Assembly (NCBI GenBank): GCA_947632055.1
Contig: CANRNS010000014.1
Location: 1-32,042, forward strand
Source: an uncultured Akkermansia sp.
Lineage (GTDB): Bacteria; Verrucomicrobiota; Verrucomicrobiia; Verrucomicrobiales; Akkermansiaceae
Direction of reading: 5' to 3'
DNA length: 32,042 bases
A model generated the notes under the pieces. It did not search any database. It was not told the DNA's origin and was given only the letters and a program-made list of their open reading frames with translations. The position numbers and the translations under genes are program-made. Below, in pieces: positions 18,549 through 24,843 of this stretch (position 1 is its first letter; the number at the start of each line of letters is the position of its first letter).

Positions 18549-19183
18549 ACCAACAGGTTGGAGGTATCATCGCTCAAGGTTGAAGAGGCTGTACGCTTGG
18601 CGCTTTTCTTGGGGGAAGCAGCCGTGGATTTGAGGGGAGCGGTGATGCCGAGATTGGTGCCCACTTGGACATGTCCGACAATTTGGGCGCCTTCTTGGAT
18701 AGAAATCCTGTTGGCCGTTACGTCTCCCTGCAATTCGGCAGTCGAGGCGAGTTCAATGCGGTCGGAAACGACGACGTTGCCGATGACTTTGCCGTGGATA
18801 ATGGCGCTCTTGGTGCGGATGGACGGCTGGTTTTTGTCGGTGCCGGAAATTTTGGCGTTGGCGCCTACGGTGAGCTCGCCGTCCGACACGATTTCGCCCT
18901 CTACAATGCCGTCTACCAGCAAATCATCTGTGAAACGCAGGGTGCCGATGACAGTGACGTCGGAATTGAGTACGTTGCTGTTGGAAGAAGAGGGAACATC
19001 CGGAGAGGCTTCACCAAAGGGAGAAGAGAGATCGGAATCCGGGGTGGCGTAGAACGAAGAGGCGGAGTCGGTCGAGTCATCTGCGGGGGCGTCCCACGGG
19101 GAAGTGACTGAGCTGCCTGAAAAGTCGGAGGAGTCCTTGAAGTCGGGATCCGAGTTGCTTTTGGGGGTGTTGAAGAATGCCAT
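18545..19183 (-). CDS. Bactofilin, polymer-forming cytoskeletal protein
   Basis: A 212-residue bactofilin. The first 70 residues are Ser/Asp/Pro-rich and disordered. Residues about 71-177 form the conserved core, with regular short beta strands (patterns such as GTLRFTDDLLVDGIVEGEI and GKVIGNVVVSDRIEL) that build a right-handed beta-helix and polymerise without nucleotide. A basic Ser/Lys tail follows. Bactofilins shape cells, position wall enzymes or mark poles, usually bound to the membrane. It is the first gene of an operon with the zinc-ribbon paralogue and the UvrA-like ATPase. An AAGG lies a short distance before the ATG, a possible weak ribosome binding site. Confidence 0.9.
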   Translation of the reverse strand: MAFFNTPKSNSDPDFKDSSDFSGSSVTSPWDAPADDSTDSASSFYATPDSDLSSPFGEASPDVPSSSNSNVLNSDVTVIGTLRFTDDLLVDGIVEGEIVSDGELTVGANAKISGTDKNQPSIRTKSAIIHGKVIGNVVVSDRIELASTAELQGDVTANRISIQEGAQIVGHVQVGTNLGITAPLKSTAASPKKSAKRTASSTLSDDTSNLLV

Positions 19184-19245
19184 AATGAGAACCTTGTTGA
19201 GACGAGCGGGCAGAAGCTGTTAGGCCTCGTACCCTTACGGGGCTC

Positions 19246-19274
19246 ATCCTACCTGAAAGCAGGCTCCTTGTCCA
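19246..19274 (-). promoter_or_regulatory. Predicted sigma70-like promoter of the bactofilin operon
   Basis: On the minus strand TGGACA (19269-19274) and TAGGAT (19246-19251) are separated by 17 bases. The ATG is at 19183, giving a leader of about 55 nucleotides. The 169-base gap between menG and bactofilin holds this promoter and no gene that I can see. Confidence 0.5.
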
Positions 19275-19352
19275 CCCGAAAGTGCGTCTTGTCTCGTTTT
19301 TTTTGTACGCCGTATTGGCGGTCTGCTGCAAAACGTCATGAGAGCAACGCGA

Positions 19353-20024
19353 TCAAGCCTTTGCGGTGTAAATTGAGGCAATGCCGCCGCAGAGGGGGAG
19401 GTGCGTGGGACAGGCAAAGCCAGCCTGCCCGAGCAGATCCAGCATGGCGGTGCCGCGCGGAAATTGCTCAATGCTTTGCCCTAAGTAGTCGTACGCTGAG
19501 CGTTGGCCGGTGAGCCATGCAGCCAAATGTGGGAGGACTTGGTGCAGGTACAGGCGATAGGGAGCCCGGGCAAAGCCGTCCGGAAGAGAAAAGTCGAGGA
19601 CGAGCAGGTGCCCCCCCGGACGCAGTACGCGCCGGAATTCGCGCAGAGCCGCTGCGTAATCCGGCAGGTTGCGCAGACCGAAGGCAATGGTGAGCGCATC
19701 AAAAGCGGCGTCCTCCAGCGGCATGTGCATGGCATCGGCATGCAGCGTGTGCAAGAGGCCGCGTTGTCGCGCCATGGCGAGCATGGGCTCGCAGAAATCG
19801 AGGCCGAGGACGTGAACTTCCGGCAATTCGCGTTGGATGTCCAGCGCCAAATCGCCGGTGCCGGTGGCGGCATCCAAAAGCTTGGAGGGACGCCAATCTG
19901 CGATGATTTGCAGCGCGCGCGCGCGCCACAAAATGTCCGTTCCCAGCGAGAGCAGGTGATTTACTGTGCCATAGCGCCCGGCAATGGCGCTGAAGGTGTC
20001 GTGCACAAATTTCGGGTCGATCAT
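19353..20024 (-). CDS. menG: Demethylmenaquinone methyltransferase (UbiE/MenG)
   Basis: A 223-residue SAM-dependent C-methyltransferase that converts demethylmenaquinone to menaquinone in the last step of the pathway (in organisms with ubiquinone the same enzyme also acts there). The SAM-binding motif LDAATGTGDLAL lies at about 50-61. The family signatures RNLPDYAAALREFRRVLRPGG (about 118-138, shortened as RNLPD...RPGG) and YDYLGQSIEQFP (near 180) are intact. Length is close to that of the family. It follows icd by 6 bases, so the two are cotranscribed. A GAGG lies four bases before the ATG, one of the few plausible ribosome binding sites in the window. No ubiquinone-specific genes are present, so the menaquinone role is favoured. 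Confidence 0.92.
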   Translation of the reverse strand: MIDPKFVHDTFSAIAGRYGTVNHLLSLGTDILWRARALQIIADWRPSKLLDAATGTGDLALDIQRELPEVHVLGLDFCEPMLAMARQRGLLHTLHADAMHMPLEDAAFDALTIAFGLRNLPDYAAALREFRRVLRPGGHLLVLDFSLPDGFARAPYRLYLHQVLPHLAAWLTGQRSAYDYLGQSIEQFPRGTAMLDLLGQAGFACPTHLPLCGGIASIYTAKA

Positions 20025-20030
20025 GGCGCC

Positions 20031-21251
20031 TCAGGAGAGGATGTGAGCGATCAACGCCTCAGCGTAATCGGAGCTGCTCAGCGCCGTGGCGCCGGGGATG
20101 AGGGAAGCCAGGTCTGCTGTGACTTGATGCGCCGCCAGAGCTGCCTGGACCCCGCGTAAGAGGGCGTCCGCCGCCTCGTGCCAGCCGATATAGCCGAGCA
20201 TCATTTGTGCAGAGAGAAGGAAGGAACTCGGGTTGACTTTATTTTGATCGGCCAGAGCGGGGGCCGTGCCGTGCGTGGCTTCGAAGACGGCGTGTCCTGT
20301 GCGGTAGTTGATGTTGGCTCCGGGGGAGATGCCGATACCGCCCACCTGTGCCGCGAGGGCATCGGAGCAGTAATCGCCGTTCAGGTTGAGAGTAGCGACC
20401 ACGGAATGCTCCGCCGGGTGCAGCAAAATCTCCTGCAGGAAAGCATCGCAAATGCAATCTTTGATGACGATGCCGCAGGGAAGTTGTCGCCATGATCCTT
20501 TCCCGCATGGGGCGGCGGAAAACTCGCGCTCTGCAAGGGCGTACCCCCAGTCGCGGAATGCTCCCTCCGTGTATTTCATGATATTGCCTTTATGCACCAA
20601 CGTGACACTCGGGCGTCGGTGATCGATGGCGTACTGGATGGCGGCGCGCACGAGACGCTCCGTGCCCTCGCGCGAGACGGGTTTGATGCCGAAGCCGCTC
20701 GTTTGCGGGAAGCGTATTTTTGCTGCGCGCTCAGGGAAGGCGCCGCTCAGCCAATCACGCAGAGTTTGCGCCTCCGGCGAGTCCGCCGCAAATTCGATGC
20801 CCGCGTATATGTCCTCCGTGTTTTCCCGGAAGATGACCATATCCACCAGCTCAGGGTGTTTCACAGGAGTTTCCAGCCCCGTAAAATAGCGCACCGGACG
20901 CACGCAGCAGTAGAGATCCAGTCCCTGGCGCAACGCGACATTCAGCGAGCGTATGCCGCCACCTACGGGTGTGGTGAGCGGTCCCTTGATGCCCACCAGG
21001 TAGTCCCGAAAAGCCTGCACGGTTTCCTCCGGCAGCCAGGTGCCCAGCATGTCGTGCGCTTTTTGTCCAGCCAACACTTCCATCCACTCGATGCTGCGCG
21101 CATCGCCATACGCCGCGCGTACCGCAGCGTCAATGACCGGCCGAGAAGCCCGCCAGATGTCCGGACCGGAGCCGTCCCCGATGATATGAGGGATGGTGGG
21201 GTGAGGCGGCACCGAGAGGCCGCCGGATTGCATGGTGATAGGAGCAGTCAT
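20031..21251 (-). CDS. icd: Isocitrate dehydrogenase, E. coli type, with non-NADP coenzyme site
   Basis: A 406-residue homodimeric isocitrate dehydrogenase, catalysing oxidative decarboxylation of isocitrate to 2-oxoglutarate in the TCA cycle. It aligns along its length with the E. coli enzyme: the substrate loop [15 protein letters not shown] (about 90-104, with Ser102 at the phosphorylatable Ser113 position), [12 protein letters not shown], the catalytic Lys in VHKGNIMK, and the metal ligands in [15 protein letters not shown]. The four residues that hold the 2'-phosphate of NADP in E. coli (Lys344, Tyr345, Tyr391, Arg395) are Ala332, Leu333, Ala379 and Ser383 here. This argues for NAD or relaxed coenzyme use. 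It is the middle gene of a three-gene unit. Confidence 0.93.
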   Translation of the reverse strand: MTAPITMQSGGLSVPPHPTIPHIIGDGSGPDIWRASRPVIDAAVRAAYGDARSIEWMEVLAGQKAHDMLGTWLPEETVQAFRDYLVGIKGPLTTPVGGGIRSLNVALRQGLDLYCCVRPVRYFTGLETPVKHPELVDMVIFRENTEDIYAGIEFAADSPEAQTLRDWLSGAFPERAAKIRFPQTSGFGIKPVSREGTERLVRAAIQYAIDHRRPSVTLVHKGNIMKYTEGAFRDWGYALAEREFSAAPCGKGSWRQLPCGIVIKDCICDAFLQEILLHPAEHSVVATLNLNGDYCSDALAAQVGGIGISPGANINYRTGHAVFEATHGTAPALADQNKVNPSSFLLSAQMMLGYIGWHEAADALLRGVQAALAAHQVTADLASLIPGATALSSSDYAEALIAHILS

Positions 21252-21257
21252 ATTTTT

Positions 21258-21536
21258 TTATTTGTCATCGTTGTTCTCATTGCCATCATTCTCGTCATCT
21301 TCATCGTCTTCGATATACTGAGCCGTGGTGGAATATGTGGGATTGGACTTGATATGCTTGACGGCGGTTGGTTTGATGGGTGCGGGGTCCGGGCTGTTCA
21401 GGTGGCAGTACACAAACACGGCAGCTACCACGAGCGGAGGCAAAATATAAAATAGGATGCCCTCTCCCTTTTGTTCAACTTCCGCAGTCGCCGTTTTGAA
21501 GTTGAAAGATGCTTGTTTTTTTGCTGCAGGAGCCAT
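21258..21536 (-). CDS. Small single-pass membrane protein with acidic tail
   Basis: A 92-residue protein of no family that I recognise. A basic, Ala/Lys-rich N-terminus (1-26) is followed by one hydrophobic segment (about 27-46), a Pro/Lys-rich stretch and a strongly acidic Asp/Glu/Asn tail (about 76-92). By the positive-inside rule the N-terminus would be cytoplasmic. It is the first gene of a unit with icd (6 bases later) and menG, and a good promoter ends just before its ATG, which supports it being real. Its function is unknown. The link with icd and menG may be only transcriptional. Confidence 0.65.
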   Translation of the reverse strand: MAPAAKKQASFNFKTATAEVEQKGEGILFYILPPLVVAAVFVYCHLNSPDPAPIKPTAVKHIKSNPTYSTTAQYIEDDEDDENDGNENNDDK

Positions 21537-21547
21537 AACGTGCGCGT

Positions 21548-21576
21548 ATCATAGCACCTCTGCACGTATTTGGCAA
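21548..21576 (-). promoter_or_regulatory. Predicted sigma70-like promoter of the small protein-icd-menG operon
   Basis: On the minus strand TTGCCA (21571-21576) and TATGAT (21548-21553) are separated by exactly 17 bases, a near-consensus arrangement. Only 11 bases separate the -10 box from the ATG at 21536, so the leader would be about 5 nucleotides. Confidence 0.65.
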
Positions 21577-21587
21577 GCGGAGAGAGG

Positions 21588-21724
21588 GCAAACGCAGAGG
21601 GCTGAAGTGGGAAAGAAGAAAAAGCTTTCCGTGCGCCAGCTCACGCTCTCGACGCGCTCACTTTGCAAATCACCAATCATTAATGGCTTGTATGGACTTG
21701 GAGGAATGTGATCGGGACAAATGT
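21588..21724 (+). repeat. Dispersed intergenic element, copy upstream of rph
   Basis: A 137-bp sequence that aligns end to end, with very few gaps and roughly three quarters identity by eye, to the reverse complement of 23963-24100. The first end is GCAAACGCAGAGGG followed by CTGAAGTGGG, nearly identical in both copies. The middle has GCTCACTTTGCAAAT and a CCAAT-rich core, and the other end is GGGACAAATGT, identical in both. It fills the space between two divergent promoters. Its GGGACAAATGT end lies 32 bases before the -35 box of rph. No ORF with recognisable content is inside. Confidence 0.7.
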
Positions 21725-21756
21725 GGCGTATGCTTCGTTTGATGGTTTGTTGTTGC

Positions 21757-21786
21757 TTGACACCGTGGGCGGACATGTGCTAGCGT
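21757..21786 (+). promoter_or_regulatory. Predicted promoter of rph, leaderless
   Basis: TTGACA (21757-21762) is followed after 18 bases by TAGCGT (21781-21786). The ATG is at 21793, only 6 bases after the -10 box, so transcription would begin at or within a base or two of the start codon. No ribosome binding site is present. Confidence 0.55.
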
Positions 21787-21792
21787 GGTGGC

Positions 21793-22521
21793 ATGAAAAC
21801 GAAACGCAATGATGGGAGAGCAGCAGATGAGATGCGCGAGCTGGTATTTCGGGTAGGAGTGGCGGAGCAGGCGCTTGCTTCGGTGCTGGTAAGTTTTGGG
21901 CGTACGCAGGTGATATGTGCTGTATCGGTGGAGGATGATGTTCCCGGATGGATGAAGGTTCAGGGGGTGAGAGGAGGTTGGTTGACAGCTGAGTATTCCA
22001 TGCTTCCCTATTCGACGGCAACGCGTAAAAAGCGCAGTAATAATGGCAAAGTGGACGGTCGCGCGACAGAAATACAACGCCTGATCGGTCGATCCCTGCG
22101 AGCGGTTGTTGACTTGGAGGCGCTCGGCGCGCGCACAATTTGGATTGATTGTGATGTGCTGCAAGCAGATGGCGGCACACGTACGGCGAGCATCAGCGGC
22201 GCAGCCGTGGCTTTGCAGCTCGCTTTCCGCCGGATGCTGCAACAGGGCTTGCTCGAGCGGAACCCCATGCGGCAGCTCGTATCGGCGGTTTCCGTGGGAA
22301 AGGTGAACGGCGAGGCTCTGTTGGATTTGTGTTATCAGGAGGATAGCGCGGCAGAGGTAGATATGAATGTGGTGCTCACTGAAAGGGGAGAGTACGTGGA
22401 GTTGCAGGGGAGTGGGGAGGAAGCTACCTTTACGTCCGAGGAACTCGCGCAGATGTTGGCTTTGGCACGCAGCGGCACCCAGCAAATCTTGGCAGCTCAA
22501 CGGGCGGCCGTCAATGAGTGA
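21793..22521 (+). CDS. rph: Ribonuclease PH
   Basis: A 242-residue phosphorolytic 3'-5' exoribonuclease that trims tRNA 3' ends, acting as a hexameric ring in the cytoplasm. The N-terminus begins with the family pattern R-x-D-G-R. The AEYSMLPYSTATR stretch, the Arg-rich GRATEIQRLIGRSLRAVVD helix and the phosphate-binding GGTRTASISGAAVAL motif (near residue 137) are all present. EVDMNVVLTERG matches the C-terminal family signature. Length is normal. It stands alone, divergent from the icd unit and convergent with the PTS IIA gene 28 bases beyond its stop. Translation is probably from a leaderless message. Confidence 0.95.
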   Translation: MKTKRNDGRAADEMRELVFRVGVAEQALASVLVSFGRTQVICAVSVEDDVPGWMKVQGVRGGWLTAEYSMLPYSTATRKKRSNNGKVDGRATEIQRLIGRSLRAVVDLEALGARTIWIDCDVLQADGGTRTASISGAAVALQLAFRRMLQQGLLERNPMRQLVSAVSVGKVNGEALLDLCYQEDSAAEVDMNVVLTERGEYVELQGSGEEATFTSEELAQMLALARSGTQQILAAQRAAVNE

Positions 22522-22549
22522 CGCGGTATACACCGTTCCATCAACTCGA

Positions 22550-23005
22550 TTACACCTCAAGCTCGGTGCAGAGGATGGCCTCTAGCTTTTCCGGGAATTC
22601 TGCCAGAGCATACAGCTCGGCTTCAGTAAGAGTCTTGCGCCAGCGTACAATGCGGGAGAGCAGCTGCAAGTGTACTTCCGGGTTTTCCCACGGCACAATC
22701 AGGAGAACAATGAGATGCGCTTCCTCTGCTGGCCAGGATATGCCCAAGCGGCTGAACGCCACGTAGACTCCAGGACGCTGCAGACCGTGCACTCGAGCGT
22801 GTGGTACGGCCAGTCCCAAGCCGATGTAAGTAGATTCCACCTGTTCGCGATCCAGCGCATCGGCGATGATCTCATCCTCCCGGTGGATTTCATTGAAGCA
22901 AAGAGCTGCGGAGTGCACGAGAGAATGCAGCACGTGTTGCCAATCAGCGGGGGTAAGCTCCTGCTCATGCACCTTCAGCAAGAGCTGATCTGCTAACTTG
23001 TCCAT
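22550..23005 (-). CDS. PTS IIA-type protein (fructose/mannitol/nitrogen class, PtsN-like)
   Basis: A 151-residue EIIA type-2 domain. The phosphorylated histidine is His69 in the motif GLAVPHAR, and the second conserved histidine is His112 in the pattern VHLQLLS. There is no transport (IIB/IIC) domain attached, which suggests a regulatory PtsN-like role or a partner encoded elsewhere. The ATG at 23005 is chosen. A longer frame to 23137 begins with repeated Pro-Pro-Lys-Phe, which is only the secG minisatellite read in another frame. It follows secG by 19 bases and is likely cotranscribed with it. No HPr or sigma54 gene is next to it here, unlike in proteobacterial rpoN-ptsN clusters. Confidence 0.85.
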   Translation of the reverse strand: MDKLADQLLLKVHEQELTPADWQHVLHSLVHSAALCFNEIHREDEIIADALDREQVESTYIGLGLAVPHARVHGLQRPGVYVAFSRLGISWPAEEAHLIVLLIVPWENPEVHLQLLSRIVRWRKTLTEAELYALAEFPEKLEAILCTELEV

Positions 23006-23024
23006 GGACAGGTGTTCAATGAGA

Positions 23025-23489
23025 TTACTGAGCCTCTGCGGGAGCCTCTGCGGGAACTTCGGCGGGAACTTCGGCGGGAACTTCGGCGGGAACTTCGGCG
23101 GGACTTGGTGTTTCAGCAGCTGTTCCTGCCGGTTCACTTGTCGGCGCGGTTGTTTGCGGGGCAGTTTGCTGCTGTGGCGGAGTTGCGGGCTGCTCGGTTA
23201 CTGGCAGCTTGCCATCCGTCAGGTCTGTGGGATGGCTGCGCTTGTACTGTGCGTTCATCAACACAGCCAATACAAAGCAGAGCAGCATGAACAGCGTTCC
23301 AAAAAGCACAGTTCCCTTCTTGAGTACATCGGTGGTTTGTGCGCCAAAAGCCTGGTCGGTCATTTGAGCGCCAAAGGCAGCTCCAAGCCCCTCTTGTTTG
23401 GGGCGCTGCATGAGCACGACGAGAAGCAGCAGCGCGCTCACGATAAGCAGCAGTGCGAAGATGATATAGATGGCGGATTGCAGAAACAT
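23025..23489 (-). CDS. secG: Preprotein translocase subunit SecG with extended repeat tail
   Basis: The small SecG subunit of the SecYEG channel, which helps SecA-driven protein export. It has two membrane segments (about 3-27 and 59-79) joined by the conserved loop LMQRPKQEGLGAAFG (about 26-40). Canonical SecG is about 75-110 residues. This one is 154 because of a long Pro/Ala/Thr/Gln/Glu-rich tail (85-154) ending in four Pro-Ala-Glu-Val and two Pro-Ala-Glu-Ala units encoded by a 12-bp tandem repeat. It is the first gene of a unit with the PTS IIA gene. The predicted promoter leaves only 10 bases between the -10 box and the ATG. Confidence 0.92.
   Translation of the reverse strand: MFLQSAIYIIFALLLIVSALLLLVVLMQRPKQEGLGAAFGAQMTDQAFGAQTTDVLKKGTVLFGTLFMLLCFVLAVLMNAQYKRSHPTDLTDGKLPVTEQPATPPQQQTAPQTTAPTSEPAGTAAETPSPAEVPAEVPAEVPAEVPAEAPAEAQ
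23032..23103 (-). repeat. 12-bp minisatellite in the 3' end of secG
   Basis: Six tandem 12-bp units lie within the last codons of secG: on the plus strand two copies of gcctctgcggga (23032-23055) and four copies of acttcggcggga (23056-23103). The unit length keeps the reading frame and encodes Pro-Ala-Glu-Val/Ala. The exact identity of units within each type suggests recent slippage or active copy-number change. Confidence 0.9.
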
Positions 23490-23499
23490 AGCGAGCAGA

Positions 23500-23528
23500 A
23501 TTGTAGCGAATAACGAGACGCTTGTAAA
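23500..23528 (-). promoter_or_regulatory. Predicted sigma70-like promoter of secG
   Basis: On the minus strand TTTACA (23523-23528) and TACAAT (23500-23505) are separated by 17 bases. The ATG is at 23489, so the leader would be about 4 nucleotides. The promoter lies in the 51-base gap after panD, so secG can be transcribed independently of panD. Confidence 0.65.
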
Positions 23529-23540
23529 GTGCAGAGGGTG

Positions 23541-23879
23541 TCAGGAGATAATTTCGTTGAGTTCGTTGCAGACGATGCGCTTTGGCGTGATGGGTTTATC
23601 ATCCAGGGCGAAACTCATGATGACGACTCGTTCACCTGCCTTGACGAGGTGAGCGGCGCCGCCGTTGACGATGATTTGCCCGGTGCGAGGCGGTCCGACC
23701 AGCACATAAGTTTCAAATCGATTCCCCGTCGTGACTGAAGCCACAAGAACCTTTTCCCCCGGCCAGAGTCCAGCGGCCTCCACGAGATCCTGCGGGATTT
23801 CGATGCTGCCCTCATACGCCACATCTCCACGAGTCACTTTGGCCCGATGAATCTTTGACTTGAGCTGCGATACAAGCAT
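23541..23879 (-). CDS. panD: Aspartate 1-decarboxylase, pyruvoyl-dependent
   Basis: A 112-residue proenzyme that makes beta-alanine from aspartate for pantothenate and coenzyme A synthesis. It cleaves itself between Gly24 and Ser25 in the motif YEGS, converting Ser25 to the pyruvoyl group. Here YEGS is intact at exactly that position if translation starts at the ATG at 23879. The active-site Lys9 (LKSKIHRAKVT), the GNRFETYV segment and the NGGAAH loop are also present. A start at 23912 would add 11 unrelated residues and lie close to the predicted transcription start, so it is rejected. Length is slightly below the 126 residues of the E. coli enzyme but normal for the family. Confidence 0.95.
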   Translation of the reverse strand: MLVSQLKSKIHRAKVTRGDVAYEGSIEIPQDLVEAAGLWPGEKVLVASVTTGNRFETYVLVGPPRTGQIIVNGGAAHLVKAGERVVIMSFALDDKPITPKRIVCNELNEIIS

Positions 23880-23903
23880 AGCCTTGCTAATTGTCGGGCA
23901 CCT

Positions 23904-23932
23904 ATGAAACAACTTTTTACCTGAAAGGTCAA
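23904..23932 (-). promoter_or_regulatory. Predicted sigma70-like promoter of panD
   Basis: On the minus strand TTGACC (23927-23932) and TTTCAT (23904-23909) are separated by 17 bases. The leader to the ATG at 23879 would be about 18 nucleotides. The dispersed element begins 30 bases upstream of the -35 box, mirroring the arrangement at rph. Confidence 0.5.
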
Positions 23933-23962
23933 GTAAAATTCATACGCGTGCCCGCCGACGTT

Positions 23963-24100
23963 ACATTTGTCCCAAGAAAAATCCTCTAATCTCATGCAAC
24001 CAATTGATAATTGGTAATTTGTAAAGCAAGCGTGCCCGGGGCGCGAGCTGGCAGCCGGAACGTTTTTTCTACTCGCCCACTTCAGCCCCTCTGCGTTTGC
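23963..24100 (-). repeat. Dispersed intergenic element, copy upstream of panD
   Basis: A 138-bp counterpart of 21588-21724 in opposite orientation on the chromosome. Read on the plus strand it starts with ACATTTGTCCC, has a core with a perfect CCAATT-GAT-AATTGG hairpin near 24000, and ends with CCCACTTCAGCC then CCTCTGCGTTTGC. Both ends are almost identical to the other copy and the middle is more diverged. It occupies most of the 318-base gap between nth and panD, which otherwise holds only the panD promoter. Confidence 0.7.
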
Positions 24101-24197
24101 TTGGAAATCAGCGCCAATGCAACCGCTTTTCTCCAATTGTAAATGATCCGCGTTCTATCTTGGGACACGTATGCGCCGACGTTGGACCGGGAGATGT

Positions 24198-24815
24198 TTA
24201 GTGGAGCAAGCGCGCACAAATAGCGCACGGCGGTTTGCACCCGCGTGCCGGACAATAGCTGCGTCCCCATAAAATAAAACGCAGATGCAGCTTGCCCCAC
24301 AAATCTTGCGGATACAGCTGCTTGAGGTCGGCCTCCACCTTCTGCACAGTAGTGCCGCGGCTGAGCGACCAGCGGCGTGCCAGACGAAAGATGTGGGTGT
24401 CTACCGGGAATGCGGGGAATCCGAAGACCTGGTTCATGACCACGCTGGCGGTTTTGTGACCTACGCCCGGCAGAGCTTCCAGCTCATCAAAGGAAGAAGG
24501 GACCTGGCCCGCGTAATGTTCGGTAAGGATACGGGCGGTTTGCACCAGATGCTGCGCTTTGGAATCTGCCAATCCACACGTCGCAATGAACCGGCGCAGT
24601 TCCTCCGGTTGCATGGCTGCCATAGTTTGCGGGGTGCCTGCTCGTTCAAACAGGGCAGGGGTTATGAGATTCACCCGTGCATCCGTGCAGCGAGCAGAAA
24701 GCATAACTGCTACGAGCAGAGTGAAAGCATCACGATGCTGCAGCGGCACTTGAGGGTCGGGGAAAGCCCGCTCCAGCTCAGCAGCGACCAGCGCAGCTCG
24801 TTGCGCAATACGCAT
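24198..24815 (-). CDS. nth: Endonuclease III (DNA glycosylase/AP lyase)
   Basis: A base-excision repair enzyme that removes oxidised pyrimidines and nicks at the abasic site. The helix-hairpin-helix LPGVGHKTASVV carries the catalytic lysine (aligned to Lys120 of E. coli), and the catalytic aspartate is in VDTHIFRLARR (aligned to Asp138). The C-terminus has four cysteines in C-x4-C-x3-C-x2-C order and then ends. This differs from the usual C-x6-C-x2-C-x5-C iron-sulphur pattern, so the cluster ligands are shifted or incomplete. The ATG at 24815 gives 205 residues and aligns with the E. coli N-terminus. An ATG at 24857 would overlap the upstream lipoprotein gene by 14 bases and cannot be excluded. 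Confidence 0.9.
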   Translation of the reverse strand: MRIAQRAALVAAELERAFPDPQVPLQHRDAFTLLVAVMLSARCTDARVNLITPALFERAGTPQTMAAMQPEELRRFIATCGLADSKAQHLVQTARILTEHYAGQVPSSFDELEALPGVGHKTASVVMNQVFGFPAFPVDTHIFRLARRWSLSRGTTVQKVEADLKQLYPQDLWGKLHLRFILWGRSYCPARGCKPPCAICARLLH

Positions 24816-24843
24816 TACAGTTGGTTGATGAGGACAACGTACT

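Noticed and set aside
20592..21455. 287-residue plus-strand frame over icd and the small membrane protein
   Set aside because: Antisense to a conserved isocitrate dehydrogenase; no motifs.
23032..23103. CRISPR-like short repeats
   Set aside because: Units are 12 bp, directly abutting, in frame and without spacers; they encode the SecG tail.
23006..23137. N-terminal extension of the PTS IIA protein with Pro-Pro-Lys-Phe repeats
   Set aside because: It is the secG 12-bp minisatellite read in another frame; the IIA domain begins normally at the ATG at 23005.
24082..24300. 72-residue minus-strand frame across the dispersed element and the nth end
   Set aside because: Overlaps the conserved nth C-terminus and the repeat; no protein-like features.
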